Assembly (NCBI GenBank): GCA_003336485.1
Contig: QENH01000194.1
Coordinates: forward strand, 18,642-52,170
DNA: 33,529 bases
Direction: 5' to 3'
Source of the DNA: Candidatus Methanophagales archaeon
GTDB lineage: Archaea; Halobacteriota; Syntropharchaeia; Alkanophagales; Methanospirareceae
A program made the translations under genes and the position numbers. The notes beneath the pieces were generated by a model, which was not told the origin of the DNA, did no database searches, and saw nothing but the letters and a program-made list of their open reading frames with translations. Shown here one piece after another: positions 22,813-30,241 of this stretch; the stretch's first letter is position 1, and each line of letters begins with the position of its first letter.

Positions 22813-24195
22813 CTAAACAAATAACTTTCTCTTTAATACAACGTATCCCACAAGCACGAGCAATCCAACCGAAAATAAAATTAGCGTTGCGAGTTCCGGA
22901 ACCGGCGCTAAAATCCCTGTCACGGCACTAGAATCAATGGCATCATCAGCAGCATTATATGTGCCTACCGTACCTGCATATTGATTATCAAGGACGATGT
23001 CATATTCAGTGTTGGTAGCTGATGCATCAGCAGGTATAGACCATATCAGCAGAGGAAAAATGTTTCCATTTGCATCGGTGCTCACTGTCTCTTGTGAGGG
23101 CGAGGGGTCCTTCCCGGAAACAAGAGAATCGCCTTCAGTTACTGGATTTGGTTGTATCCATACCTTATACTCGGTGCTTGGTGAAAGCCCGAGTGCCTCT
23201 ATATAGACGCTATCACCAGCTATAAATATATCCCTAGCCATCCCTCCGGAGTCGCAAGAGATTACCTTTTTTGGCAGCTCAAAAATGGAGTACGCCTGAC
23301 AATTTGAGTAGGTAGTAGCAAGCCCACATTCCCCATATTTTATTCTGAACCAGCCATCTTCGCCCCAACCAGTACCCCAGCTATTCTTGCATATCCAACA
23401 TTCATTTGCATCGTCCCAGCCAACTATTGCAATAAGGTGATAGCCCATGAAGACACCCGAAACATGTTCGTAGACACCACCGATATAATCGTAAAAGTCC
23501 TCATAGAGCATCATCCCTGCCACTACTGGTGCTTCTTGTATCTTCTCTTTTACAGCGGCACGATTTGGTGTAATATAGCCCCAGCTTGTGATCTTCCACA
23601 TTCTACCGTCACAATAGGTGCAGGCATCTGAGCAGGGGACACCATCATCTGCTTGATATGGGAAACAAGCCTCGTCTGTTGTCCCTGTGTCTTTCAGGAA
23701 ATCCATAGTCCCAGGCAGAGTATATCCCACACAATCACCTGCGCTACAGGATAACATATACTGCTCTGCGAGGTTTGTATCTATTGTCGGATCATTACCC
23801 TCAATATTTATCTGCGTTTCTAAGACCGCTAATGAGCCGAAAGCCCAGCAGCTCCCACAAGTTCCCTGGCTTTTTATTGATGTCGTCCAATCGCCTCCTG
23901 CGTAACGCCAATCAAATGAGGCTGGTTGCCCTTTTATCACCGGTTCTCCTTTTTCTTCTGCCCGTGGTGGCCCATCCGGATGATAGATTAAGCCGCATAA
24001 CTTCCTTTTCTCTTCTTCTGAAAGACAGGAAACGGATGTTTCACCTGCTATCCAATTAGCACTCTTAGTATCTATTGCATTTTGTATTTCATTCAATTTC
24101 AGATCTCCCGTGGCACTTGAAACAACTATAAAGGCAGTAAAAAGAACAGTCAACGTTGCGATTAGTATCAGCGAACACAATTTATTTTGCATCAT
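22813..24195 (-). CDS. secreted papain-family cysteine peptidase with PEF-CTERM-like anchor
   Basis: The 460-residue protein starts with a signal peptide (LILIATLTVLFTAFIVV). A propeptide-like region of about 60 residues follows, then a C1A peptidase domain (about 92-310). The oxyanion Gln110 and catalytic Cys116 are in SQGTCGSCWAFG, His253 in GYHLIAIVGW and Asn271 in CKNSWGTGWG. Many cysteines suggest disulfides. A beta-rich domain follows, and the C terminus is VPELATLILFSVGLL, a hydrophobic span, and KRK, closely resembling the PEF-CTERM signal processed by archaeosortases. It probably acts outside the cell as an anchored protease. A GGTGGTG ribosome site precedes tandem ATG codons. Confidence 0.93.
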   Translation of the reverse strand: MMQNKLCSLILIATLTVLFTAFIVVSSATGDLKLNEIQNAIDTKSANWIAGETSVSCLSEEEKRKLCGLIYHPDGPPRAEEKGEPVIKGQPASFDWRYAGGDWTTSIKSQGTCGSCWAFGSLAVLETQINIEGNDPTIDTNLAEQYMLSCSAGDCVGYTLPGTMDFLKDTGTTDEACFPYQADDGVPCSDACTYCDGRMWKITSWGYITPNRAAVKEKIQEAPVVAGMMLYEDFYDYIGGVYEHVSGVFMGYHLIAIVGWDDANECWICKNSWGTGWGEDGWFRIKYGECGLATTYSNCQAYSIFELPKKVISCDSGGMARDIFIAGDSVYIEALGLSPSTEYKVWIQPNPVTEGDSLVSGKDPSPSQETVSTDANGNIFPLLIWSIPADASATNTEYDIVLDNQYAGTVGTYNAADDAIDSSAVTGILAPVPELATLILFSVGLLVLVGYVVLKRKLFV

Positions 24196-24258
24196 GATTT
24201 TTCACCACCGTTTGCAAATATCTTTTTTTCTAAGCATGGGTCTACATCATGTCAAATA

Positions 24259-24303
24259 CTTTAAATATATCATACTTCATCTTATTGTTATATTATATAT
24301 ATT
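24259..24303 (+). promoter_or_regulatory. promoter region of pcn with two TATA-like boxes
   Basis: TTTAAATATAT (24260-24270) and TTATATTATATATAT (24288-24302) both precede the pcn ATG at 24322. The upstream one would give a leader of about 30 bases containing AGGAG; the downstream one would give an almost leaderless message. Confidence 0.5.
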
Positions 24304-24321
24304 AGGAGTAGAGAAAGAGAA

Positions 24322-25098
24322 ATGTTTAAAGCTAAGATAGATTCAACGATGTTGAGAGAATGTATAGAGTCGCTTACAGCAATAGTGGATGAGGGCAAGT
24401 TTAGGTTGACGGAGAGCGGTTTAAAATTGAGGGCGGTTGACCCTGCTAATGTAGCTATGGTCTCTTTTGAGTTGCAGCGAGATGCTTTTGACCTTTTTCA
24501 GTTTGCCGCGGAAGAAGCCAGTTCAGAAGCCGAATCGGACTCAAAAGCTGAGCTAGAATTAGGACTAGACTTCGTAAAATTTCTCGGAATCCTCGGAATA
24601 GGAGGAAGGGATGAAATAGAACTGGAACTGGACGAGAACGTGCAGAAGCTATACACAAGGATGGGCAGTCTCGCCTATACCATCTCCTTGCTCGATCCCT
24701 CGTCACTGAGGAAGGAGCCAAAGGTTCCGGAGCTTGAGTTCCCGGTGCAGGTAATCCTAGAAACAGAGGTGTTCAGAAGGACGATACGTGCAGCGGAGAA
24801 GATAGGCGATCACATAGTGCTTGGCGTAGACGGTGAAATGTTCTATATGGAGACGGAAGGCGAGATGGACAAATTGCGATTGGGATTAAGGAAGGATCAA
24901 TTAATCCTACTGACACCAGGAACAGTTCATTCTTTATACTCGCTGGACTTCATCGTGGCGATGAGCAAAGGTATGAGCCATGTGGAGAACATAACGCTAA
25001 ATCTGGGCAAGGATTATCCGCTACGATTGGATTTTGAAGTTGCAGAAGGCAAAGGCAAAGTCAGTTATTTGCTTGCACCGCGAATAGAGAATGAGTAA
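24322..25098 (+). CDS. pcn: DNA polymerase sliding clamp (PCNA)
   Basis: The 258-residue protein matches archaeal PCNA. The N-terminal FKAKIDSTMLRECIESLTAIVDE, LRAVDPANVAMVSFEL, the interdomain region VPELEFPVQVILE, and the C-terminal YPLRLDFEVAEGKGKVSYLLAPRIE are all in place. It is slightly longer than usual because of an acidic stretch (EEASSEAESDSKAELEL) in the first domain. PCNA forms a trimeric ring that tethers polymerases, ligase, FEN1 and other replication enzymes. It is transcribed alone with its own TATA boxes; a palindromic repeat element follows its stop codon. Confidence 0.97.
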   Translation: MFKAKIDSTMLRECIESLTAIVDEGKFRLTESGLKLRAVDPANVAMVSFELQRDAFDLFQFAAEEASSEAESDSKAELELGLDFVKFLGILGIGGRDEIELELDENVQKLYTRMGSLAYTISLLDPSSLRKEPKVPELEFPVQVILETEVFRRTIRAAEKIGDHIVLGVDGEMFYMETEGEMDKLRLGLRKDQLILLTPGTVHSLYSLDFIVAMSKGMSHVENITLNLGKDYPLRLDFEVAEGKGKVSYLLAPRIENE

Positions 25099-25109
25099 GC
25101 AAAAAGGAT

Positions 25110-25163
25110 GGCCACAGAGACCTCAGAACACACAGAGGTAATTAACTCGGTGCTCTCGGTGTA
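25110..25163. repeat. palindromic CACAGAG element
   Basis: CACAGAG appears twice on the plus strand (about 25113 and 25131). It then appears inverted as CTCGGTG and CTCTCGGTG (25146-25161), giving an imperfect hairpin 12 bases after the pcn stop codon. Confidence 0.65.
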
Positions 25164-25350
25164 ACAAGTCGGTGGCTATTTATGCATGATCGCCAAAAAA
25201 ATGAAGGGCGTCACTATATGAGCGGGTTAAACCGGGCTGGATTAGTACCGCTCTTACACGGATTTATACAGTCGTGTTTATTTCGTTGTTCAAAAATGAA
25301 TAAGATTCGAGGTATAGTGATATAGCAGAGATGAGATAGTAACTACATAT

Positions 25351-25380
25351 AAGCTTTATTTAGCAAAGAAGCTTTATACA
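25351..25380 (+). promoter_or_regulatory. duplicated AAGCTTTAT around the TATA box of the regulator gene
   Basis: AAGCTTTAT occurs at 25351-25359 and again at 25369-25377, 18 bases apart, each containing the palindrome AAGCTT. The second copy merges with the likely TATA element CTTTATACA, about 40 bases before the start codon. This is a candidate operator for autoregulation. Confidence 0.4.
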
Positions 25381-25416
25381 ACATATACATACACAGATAC
25401 AATACGATACGATACG

Positions 25417-25728
25417 ATGAAATGCCCATGTGAGATAATAGTGTGGGATGTACTGCCCTGCATACGAGCGGCACTTGCGATAGAGCTAGTAGAAATGGGC
25501 TTATCCCAAAATGAAATATCTAAGCTGTTGGGGATTACTCAGGCTGCGGTATCGCAATATACATCAAAGAAGAGGGGTACGAAGTTCAATTTTAGAGAAG
25601 ATGCAAAGGCAGAGATAAAGAAACTTGCTGACGATCTCGTGCAAGGATCTGAGGATGACCTTGTCGTGAGGCTCTGCAAGATATGCATGACTGTGAGAGC
25701 GGATGAAACCGTTTGCAAAGTGGAGTGA
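25417..25728 (+). CDS. COG2522-type HTH transcriptional regulator
   Basis: The 103-residue protein has the conserved archaeal N terminus KCPCEIIVWDVLPCIRAAL. A helix-turn-helix follows (LVEMGLSQNEISKLLGITQAAVSQYTSKKRG), then a linker and a C-terminal motif C-x2-C...C (RLCKICMTVRADETVCK) that could bind zinc or an iron-sulfur cluster. COG2522 regulators are common in Euryarchaeota; their targets are mostly unknown. Three ATACG repeats end exactly at the start codon, and no ribosome site is visible, so the message may have a short leader. A TATA box and duplicated motif lie just upstream. Confidence 0.88.
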   Translation: MKCPCEIIVWDVLPCIRAALAIELVEMGLSQNEISKLLGITQAAVSQYTSKKRGTKFNFREDAKAEIKKLADDLVQGSEDDLVVRLCKICMTVRADETVCKVE

Positions 25729-25804
25729 TAATCTGCTGCAGTGTAAAAGAAGTAGGTAGAGCGGTATATGCACGTTTTTGCGTATATATAATCGCTATCT
25801 GGGC

Positions 25805-26725
25805 TCAAACAGTCGAGGACTTTATCGATTTACGGTTTTGAAGAGCAGCGGGAGAGAGGCCACCGCAATTTAGCTTCGACTTCTTGGCCAACTCATTATA
25901 CCTATTTTGGATAGTGACAGGAGATGTCCCTGCAACCTTAGCTATATCTTTTACCCCTACAGTCACGCCACTTAAATGAGCTGCGAGGGATATAGCAGCA
26001 GCGGCTGTTCCTGTGGGTATCCACCCTTTTGCTGCTACTGCTGCCTTATCCGCGCACAATATTTTTATTGCTTTTTCTCTTATAACATCCGTCAATCCCA
26101 GCTCGGAACAGAAACGGGGGATGTAGCACGCGGGGTCAGCAGGGGCAAGCTTTATTCCCAACTTCTGTAATAGGAATATATACGCTCGCCGTATTTTCTT
26201 CAATGGCATTCTTGATACAGCCGCAATCTCTTTCAATGTTCGTGGTATGCCATACTGCCTGCAAGAAATAAAGAGCATCGCCGAGGCCAACTCTTCTATA
26301 CTTCGTCCTTTAATCAAATCCCGCTTCGCCGCTTTTCGATATAGCATTGATGTTGTCTCTCGGAGATCATGAGGTAGCGTAAGTGCACAAGACATTCGAT
26401 CTATCTCACCAAGAGCGAAGGAAAGGGACTTTTCACTACTATCCATAGCTATTGCTCCTCGTAATCTCTTTGAGCGCGTGAGGGATCCGGGCGTAGGTGT
26501 ACTAAGCCCTTTATTATGGGTTCTATAACTCGAGGGAGGACCGGTTCTCACCCGTTTAGTTGCTTGCTCGTTGTCAAACGAACGCCATTCGGGACCAAGA
26601 TCCACGAGATTCTCCGTTATTATCACTCCACAATCAGCGCAGTATAGTTCCGCGTGTTTAGGATCTGTTACTATGCTTTTAGACCTGCATTCAGGACATG
26701 TTCTTATTCGCTCATCCATATTCAT
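25805..26725 (-). CDS. tfb: transcription initiation factor TFB, divergent linker
   Basis: The protein (306 residues from the ATG at 26725) has the N-terminal zinc ribbon (CPECRSK and CADCGVI) with LVDLGPEWRSFDNEQ, and two cyclin folds (from LSFALGEIDRMSCAL, and from ADPACYIPRFCSELGL to SPVTIQNRYNELA). TFB recruits RNA polymerase to TBP-bound promoters. Between the ribbon and the first cyclin fold, HNKGLSTPTPGSLTRSKRL is followed almost at once by the fold. About 15-20 residues of the usual B-reader/linker, including the basic RLRKWQ-type motif, seem to be missing. In-frame codons extend upstream to 26794, but the TATA element at 26753-26763 places the start at 26725 or 26719. Confidence 0.93.
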   Translation of the reverse strand: MNMDERIRTCPECRSKSIVTDPKHAELYCADCGVIITENLVDLGPEWRSFDNEQATKRVRTGPPSSYRTHNKGLSTPTPGSLTRSKRLRGAIAMDSSEKSLSFALGEIDRMSCALTLPHDLRETTSMLYRKAAKRDLIKGRSIEELASAMLFISCRQYGIPRTLKEIAAVSRMPLKKIRRAYIFLLQKLGIKLAPADPACYIPRFCSELGLTDVIREKAIKILCADKAAVAAKGWIPTGTAAAAISLAAHLSGVTVGVKDIAKVAGTSPVTIQNRYNELAKKSKLNCGGLSPAALQNRKSIKSSTV

Positions 26726-26752
26726 ATACACATATACAGATACGGTTTTATT

Positions 26753-26763
26753 ACATAAATAAG
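26753..26763 (-). promoter_or_regulatory. TATA box for tfb
   Basis: CTTATTTATGT on the minus strand lies 28-38 bases upstream of the ATG at 26725, which predicts a very short leader. Confidence 0.45.
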
Positions 26764-26835
26764 AGATAGTAGCACGAACAGCTAAAAAGACCACTTAAAT
26801 CTTACTGTTGTAATAGACAAGAAAAAATATTGATC

Positions 26836-26894
26836 GGACGCAGAAGAACGCAGATGATCAGGATTTCAAATAGTTTTAGCGTAAATCAGCGTCC
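26836..26894. repeat. palindromic GGACGCAGA element
   Basis: GGACGC (26836-26841) pairs with GCGTCC (26889-26894). Inside, the word ACGCAGA is repeated on the left and returns as GCGTAAATCAGCGT on the right. It lies upstream of tfb and downstream of dnaJ, both on the minus strand. Confidence 0.7.
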
Positions 26895-26975
26895 TAAATA
26901 ATATTTATTTATTGTATATTTCATTTTGATTTTTTCTTGACCAGAAAAGGGCAAAAAGATATTGTGTCAAATCAA

Positions 26976-27022
26976 ATTAAGCGAAATTAAGCTAAGCTAA
27001 GCTAAGTTAAGTTAAGTTAAGT
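26976..27022. repeat. AAGCT/AAGTT pentanucleotide repeat
   Basis: About seven pentamers in a row: an ATTAAGC-type beginning, three CTAAG units, then three TTAAG units. They end three bases before the dnaJ stop codon. The smooth change of unit suggests slippage with point changes. Confidence 0.8.
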
Positions 27023-27025
27023 GCC

Positions 27026-28165
27026 CTAAAAAACCTGACGTAGCAGTTCCTTCTGCGTATTCGAGAGATTCCGCGGCGTTTGCACGACGACATCAACATA
27101 TAGATCGCCACGTGCAGCAGCATCGGGTTTCGGCATACCCAAGGCACGCAAGCGAAGTTTGGTGTTTGTCTGCGTTTCCGCCGGTATTTTTAGCTTTACA
27201 TGTTTGCCATCAAGAGTCGAGATCGTAACTTCATCACCTAAGGCGGCCTGAGCGAAACTAATAGGAGTTTTCATGTAGAGGTCATCGCCTTGCCGCACAA
27301 ATATCGGATGCGGTAAAACGTTTAATACTACGTATAGGTCGCCAGGTTCTCCGCCAAGTCGTGATTCTGGCGGTCTTCCTGCACGTGGGATTTTAATCTC
27401 ATAGCCTGTAGACACTCCGCGCTTAATTTTTAGCTCTATCTTCGTTTGCTTTGATACAGTACCGGCACCGCCACAAGCCTCGCAGAGGTCGTAGGTGGCT
27501 CTCCCGGTGCCTTTACAGAGAGGACATACGGCAGCGGTTATCACTCGGGTACCAGCTCTACCTCTGCTCTGAACGTGTCGCACCTGACCGGTACCTCTAC
27601 ATTGGGTACAGGCAGTAGTAGCTTTACCCGAACGTGTTCCGGAACCGCCACAAGCGTTACAAGGTCGCGACATCGGGACTTCTATCTTCTTCGCTATGCC
27701 GCGAGCAGCCTCTTCAAGAGAGATGTCCAATCGTAACCGAACATCAGCACCCCGAGCGGCTCGTTCTATGCCTTCGCCACTGCCATATAGCGTGTCAAAT
27801 ATACCGCCACTACCGTCAAATCCTGGGCTGGACGGCGACCGGAAGTACGAATCGAAGATGGCACTACCAAAGATGTCCTCAACATCCTGAGTGTGCGAGA
27901 AGTGGGACCACTCGAAACCTTCTGGTCCAAAAGCGTCATCTGCGATCCGGGACCCGATCTGGTCATACTTAGCACGTTTATCTGCGTCAATCAGGACCTC
28001 ATATGCCTCGGAAATCTCTTTGAACTTCTCTTCTGCTTCTTTCTTGTCACCTTGGTATGTGTCCGGATGGTATTGCTTTGCCAGCTTCCGATACGCTTTT
28101 TTTATCGCTTTATCGGTAGCGTCCCTGCTAACACCGAGTATCTCGTAATATTCCTTCTTTGGCAT
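27026..28165 (-). CDS. dnaJ: chaperone DnaJ (type I)
   Basis: The 379-residue protein is a full type I DnaJ. It has a J domain with HPD at residues 33-35, then a Gly/Phe-containing region ([20 protein letters not shown]). The zinc domain has four C-x2-C-x-G-x-G motifs: [24 protein letters not shown] and CEACGGAG. C-terminal substrate domains follow with [17 protein letters not shown]. DnaJ delivers substrates to DnaK and stimulates its ATPase. dnaK and grpE are not in the window, which is unusual since they are often adjacent. An ATTT microsatellite lies 25-50 bases upstream of the start and may serve as an AT-rich promoter. Confidence 0.97.
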   Translation of the reverse strand: MPKKEYYEILGVSRDATDKAIKKAYRKLAKQYHPDTYQGDKKEAEEKFKEISEAYEVLIDADKRAKYDQIGSRIADDAFGPEGFEWSHFSHTQDVEDIFGSAIFDSYFRSPSSPGFDGSGGIFDTLYGSGEGIERAARGADVRLRLDISLEEAARGIAKKIEVPMSRPCNACGGSGTRSGKATTACTQCRGTGQVRHVQSRGRAGTRVITAAVCPLCKGTGRATYDLCEACGGAGTVSKQTKIELKIKRGVSTGYEIKIPRAGRPPESRLGGEPGDLYVVLNVLPHPIFVRQGDDLYMKTPISFAQAALGDEVTISTLDGKHVKLKIPAETQTNTKLRLRALGMPKPDAAARGDLYVDVVVQTPRNLSNTQKELLRQVF

Positions 28166-28190
28166 ATACTATACAGTCATGATTTTTTCC

Positions 28191-28212
28191 ATTTATTTAT
28201 TTATTTATTTAT
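28191..28212. repeat. ATTT microsatellite upstream of dnaJ
   Basis: Five tandem ATTT units followed by ATTC. On the minus strand this is AAAT repeated, 25-50 bases ahead of the dnaJ ATG. Confidence 0.85.
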
Positions 28213-28262
28213 TCATTCTATATTGTAAAAGAAGCGGTACTTGAATGGAAGCGTTATTAAAT

Positions 28263-28450
28263 GCCGTATCTGAATTGACTTTCTTTCCCGATGATAAATA
28301 AGAGGGTCGACATTGGTGGGCAGGAGCGGTCGGTTATGTTATGTTATGTACGAATATTTTTGAGACATACATACCTACCTACTTAAAGAATCACGAATTA
28401 TGAATTACGATTGTTTTGGTTGGGCTCTTAAGCACCGATTTTTGTCTTAT
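28263..28450 (+). repeat. diverged direct repeat, copy A
   Basis: It starts with GCCGTATCTGAATTGAC and has AAGAGGGTCGACATTGGTG. After an insertion of about 60-75 bases (with ATGTT repeats) it continues with GAATTATGAATTACGATTG and a TTGG...GGGCTC...AAGCACCG end. These parts match copy B in order. Confidence 0.7.
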
Positions 28451-28579
28451 TTAATTGAGTATCAAAAAACATACTATATTCTTAGAACGAACTTTTTAGC
28501 TTTACCAACAACCTTTCTTTTAAAAAGTTTTAAAAGCTTGAGCAAAGAAACATGTTTCTTATTTTATATACAAAAAAAA

Positions 28580-28600
28580 GATAGATAGATAGATAGATAG
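28580..28600. repeat. GATA microsatellite
   Basis: Five tandem GATA units plus one base, between the two copies of the diverged repeat. Confidence 0.9.
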
Positions 28601-28631
28601 AAAAGCAAAATAAAAAAGATAATAGTTACGT

Positions 28632-28760
28632 GCCGTTTCTGAATTGACCTTTTTGGTGGAATGATAAGAGGGCCGGCATTGGTGAGCGGGAGCTGTCTGT
28701 TTGAAATTACGAATTACGAATGTTTGGTTTGGGATCACAAGCACAGGTTTTGCTCTTTAA
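28632..28760 (+). repeat. diverged direct repeat, copy B
   Basis: It contains GCCGTTTCTGAATTGACC, AAGAGGGCCGGCATTGGTGA, AATTACGAATTACGAATG and TTTGGGATCACAAGCACAGG, in the same order as copy A but without its insertion. Confidence 0.7.
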
Positions 28761-28859
28761 TAGAAAGTGGAGCTGTTGTTGGGTTACATTACAGAGCACT
28801 GATGAGATTTTTTTTTTTAAGGATGGATTGAATAGAGTGCATGTGTAGTTTATAGAGAA

Positions 28860-29042
28860 TTGGTGGATTATAGAAAGGAGTGCGGAGTTTTGATTATCAA
28901 AAAAAAAGCATGGGACGAGGATGAGATAAGGGATAAGCATTCACATGAAGTTGAGATCGATTATATTGAATGGGAAGCCATAGAGCAGGAAAAAAGTCGT
29001 TGGCTATCTGTGTTGAGAAAAATGAGGGGTGGCTATGAGTGA
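28860..29042 (+). CDS. small hypothetical protein
   Basis: The 60-residue frame encodes a charged protein (KKKAWDEDEIRDKHSHEVEI, then WLSVLRKMRGGYE). Its composition looks coding, and its stop overlaps the next small frame as GTGA. I do not recognise the family. Given the toxin-antitoxin debris around the other sugar-nucleotide genes, it could be a piece of an antitoxin-like gene, but nothing shows this directly. Confidence 0.35.
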   Translation: MVDYRKECGVLIIKKKAWDEDEIRDKHSHEVEIDYIEWEAIEQEKSRWLSVLRKMRGGYE

Positions 29043-29104
29043 CTCCATTAGAACTAAAGAAAAAGCTTGAAGAATTCATAACTAAAAGAAGTGCGGTTAA
29101 ATAA
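29039..29104 (+). CDS. very short ORF overlapping the preceding one
   Basis: A GTG overlapping the previous stop (GTGA) opens 21 codons reading TPLELKKKLEEFITKRSAVK. The helical, lysine-rich sequence looks like a genuine protein fragment. It may be the start of a gene whose remainder has been lost. Confidence 0.25.
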   Translation: MTPLELKKKLEEFITKRSAVK

Positions 29105-29173
29105 GGATCGGCTCTTACCAACATCAAAGCTGATGATAATCAGAGAAAGGATGAACTTATAGAGGGAAATGAG

Positions 29174-30115
29174 ATGGAGACACAAAGGATTTTGGTAACG
29201 GGCGGTGCAGGTTTTATAGGGACAAACCTAGTGAACGAGTTGAGAAACAGGGGTCATGAAGTAATCGCTCTGGACCAGGGTAATAGCGAACGGGAAGAGT
29301 ATGTGCGGGCCGATGTACGGAACTACAGGCAATTGGAAGAGGTATTGGGGAATTGGGACTTTGATTTCGTCTACCACTTAGCAGCCGAATATGGACGGTG
29401 GAACGGCGAAGACTACTACGAGAATTTATGGGCGACCAATGCGATTGGGACGAAACATATGATTCGGTTACAGGAGCGGCAGAAATTCAGAATGGTTTTC
29501 TTCAGCAGTGCGGAAGTTTATGGCGATTACGAAGGCGTAATGACCGAAGATGTAATGGAGAAGAACCAGATAAGAGATACTTATCAGATGAACGATTACG
29601 CAATAACCAAATGGGCAGGCGAGTTAATGTGTATGAATTCAGCGAAGATGTTCGGGACAGAGACTGTCCGGGTGAGACCGGTTAACTGTTACGGGCCTGG
29701 CGAGCATTATACGCCTTACAGAGGGTTCATCCCGAAATTCATCTATCTTGCACTTCTCAACAGGCCCTACACAGTTTATAAAGGTCATAAGCGAATAATA
29801 GATTATGTGGAAGACTCATGCAGAACGTGGGCAAATATTGTTGATAATTTCATTCCGGGCGAGGTATATAACGTTGCGGGAAAGCCGGAATGGGAGAGCG
29901 CCATAGAGGTTTATTCGGCCCTGGTGTTAAAGGCTGTTGGCAGGGCTGACAGATTAGTAACTTATGAAGATGCCGAGCCGTTCACAACGAATATAAAGAC
30001 GATAGATTGTTCAAAGGCCGTTACTGATTTAGGGCATGATCCGAAAGTCACGCCGGAAGAAGGGATTAAAAGAACGGTCGAGTGGATGAAAAGTATTTAT
30101 ACAGAACAAATATAA
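29174..30115 (+). CDS. NAD-dependent sugar-nucleotide epimerase/dehydratase (extended SDR)
   Basis: The 313-residue protein has the NAD motif TGGAGFIGTN (residues 9-18), YHLAAEYGR, the catalytic SSAEVYG (111-117) and Tyr142-x-x-x-Lys146 in DYAITKWAG. RPVNCYGPGEHYTPYRGFIP and RIIDYVEDSCR follow. Such enzymes change the sugar part of UDP-, GDP- or dTDP-sugars; the exact substrate cannot be read from the sequence. A second SDR follows 126 bases downstream on the same strand. In-frame coding-like sequence lies just upstream of the ATG, but GAGGG before it supports the start. Confidence 0.9.
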   Translation: METQRILVTGGAGFIGTNLVNELRNRGHEVIALDQGNSEREEYVRADVRNYRQLEEVLGNWDFDFVYHLAAEYGRWNGEDYYENLWATNAIGTKHMIRLQERQKFRMVFFSSAEVYGDYEGVMTEDVMEKNQIRDTYQMNDYAITKWAGELMCMNSAKMFGTETVRVRPVNCYGPGEHYTPYRGFIPKFIYLALLNRPYTVYKGHKRIIDYVEDSCRTWANIVDNFIPGEVYNVAGKPEWESAIEVYSALVLKAVGRADRLVTYEDAEPFTTNIKTIDCSKAVTDLGHDPKVTPEEGIKRTVEWMKSIYTEQI

Positions 30116-30189
30116 ACATTAAAATGGATATTGATCGTGTATTAGAGGAAATAGAAAACATTTCCTTTACAAAGTTTTAAAACATTTAC

Positions 30190-30218
30190 GAAAGAAAGAA
30201 AGAAATAAATAAATAAAG
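30190..30218. repeat. GAAA/TAAA microsatellite between the two epimerase genes
   Basis: Three GAAA units run into three TAAA units, 24-52 bases upstream of the second epimerase ATG. Confidence 0.8.
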
Positions 30219-30241
30219 GCAAAGGGCGGAATGCGATAAAA

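Larger units (their letters stand above)
25099..25416. other. intergenic region between pcn and the COG2522 regulator
   Basis: The 318 gene-free bases contain a palindromic element directly after pcn (25110-25163), then unremarkable sequence. The regulator's promoter follows, with a duplicated AAGCTTTAT and an ATACG microsatellite reaching the start codon. Confidence 0.5.
28166..28859. other. AT-rich non-coding region with duplication and microsatellites
   Basis: No supported gene lies here. It contains an ATTT microsatellite by dnaJ, two diverged copies of a segment of about 130-190 bases, a GATA microsatellite, and a run of nine or more T at about 28808. Short frames on either strand are AT-driven and show no family resemblance. 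Confidence 0.6.

Noticed and set aside
22139-22816. 225-codon plus-strand frame, Ser/Thr-rich
   Set aside because: It lies antisense to the Cas4-like gene; its composition is what the reverse strand of Arg/Glu-rich coding gives, and it shows no family motif.
28400-28588. 62-codon plus-strand frame
   Set aside because: Low-complexity AT-rich sequence covering part of a repeat copy and a homopolymer; no family resemblance.
28191-28765. possible CRISPR array in the repeat-rich region
   Set aside because: There are only two long diverged copies plus microsatellites; no regular short repeats with unique spacers.
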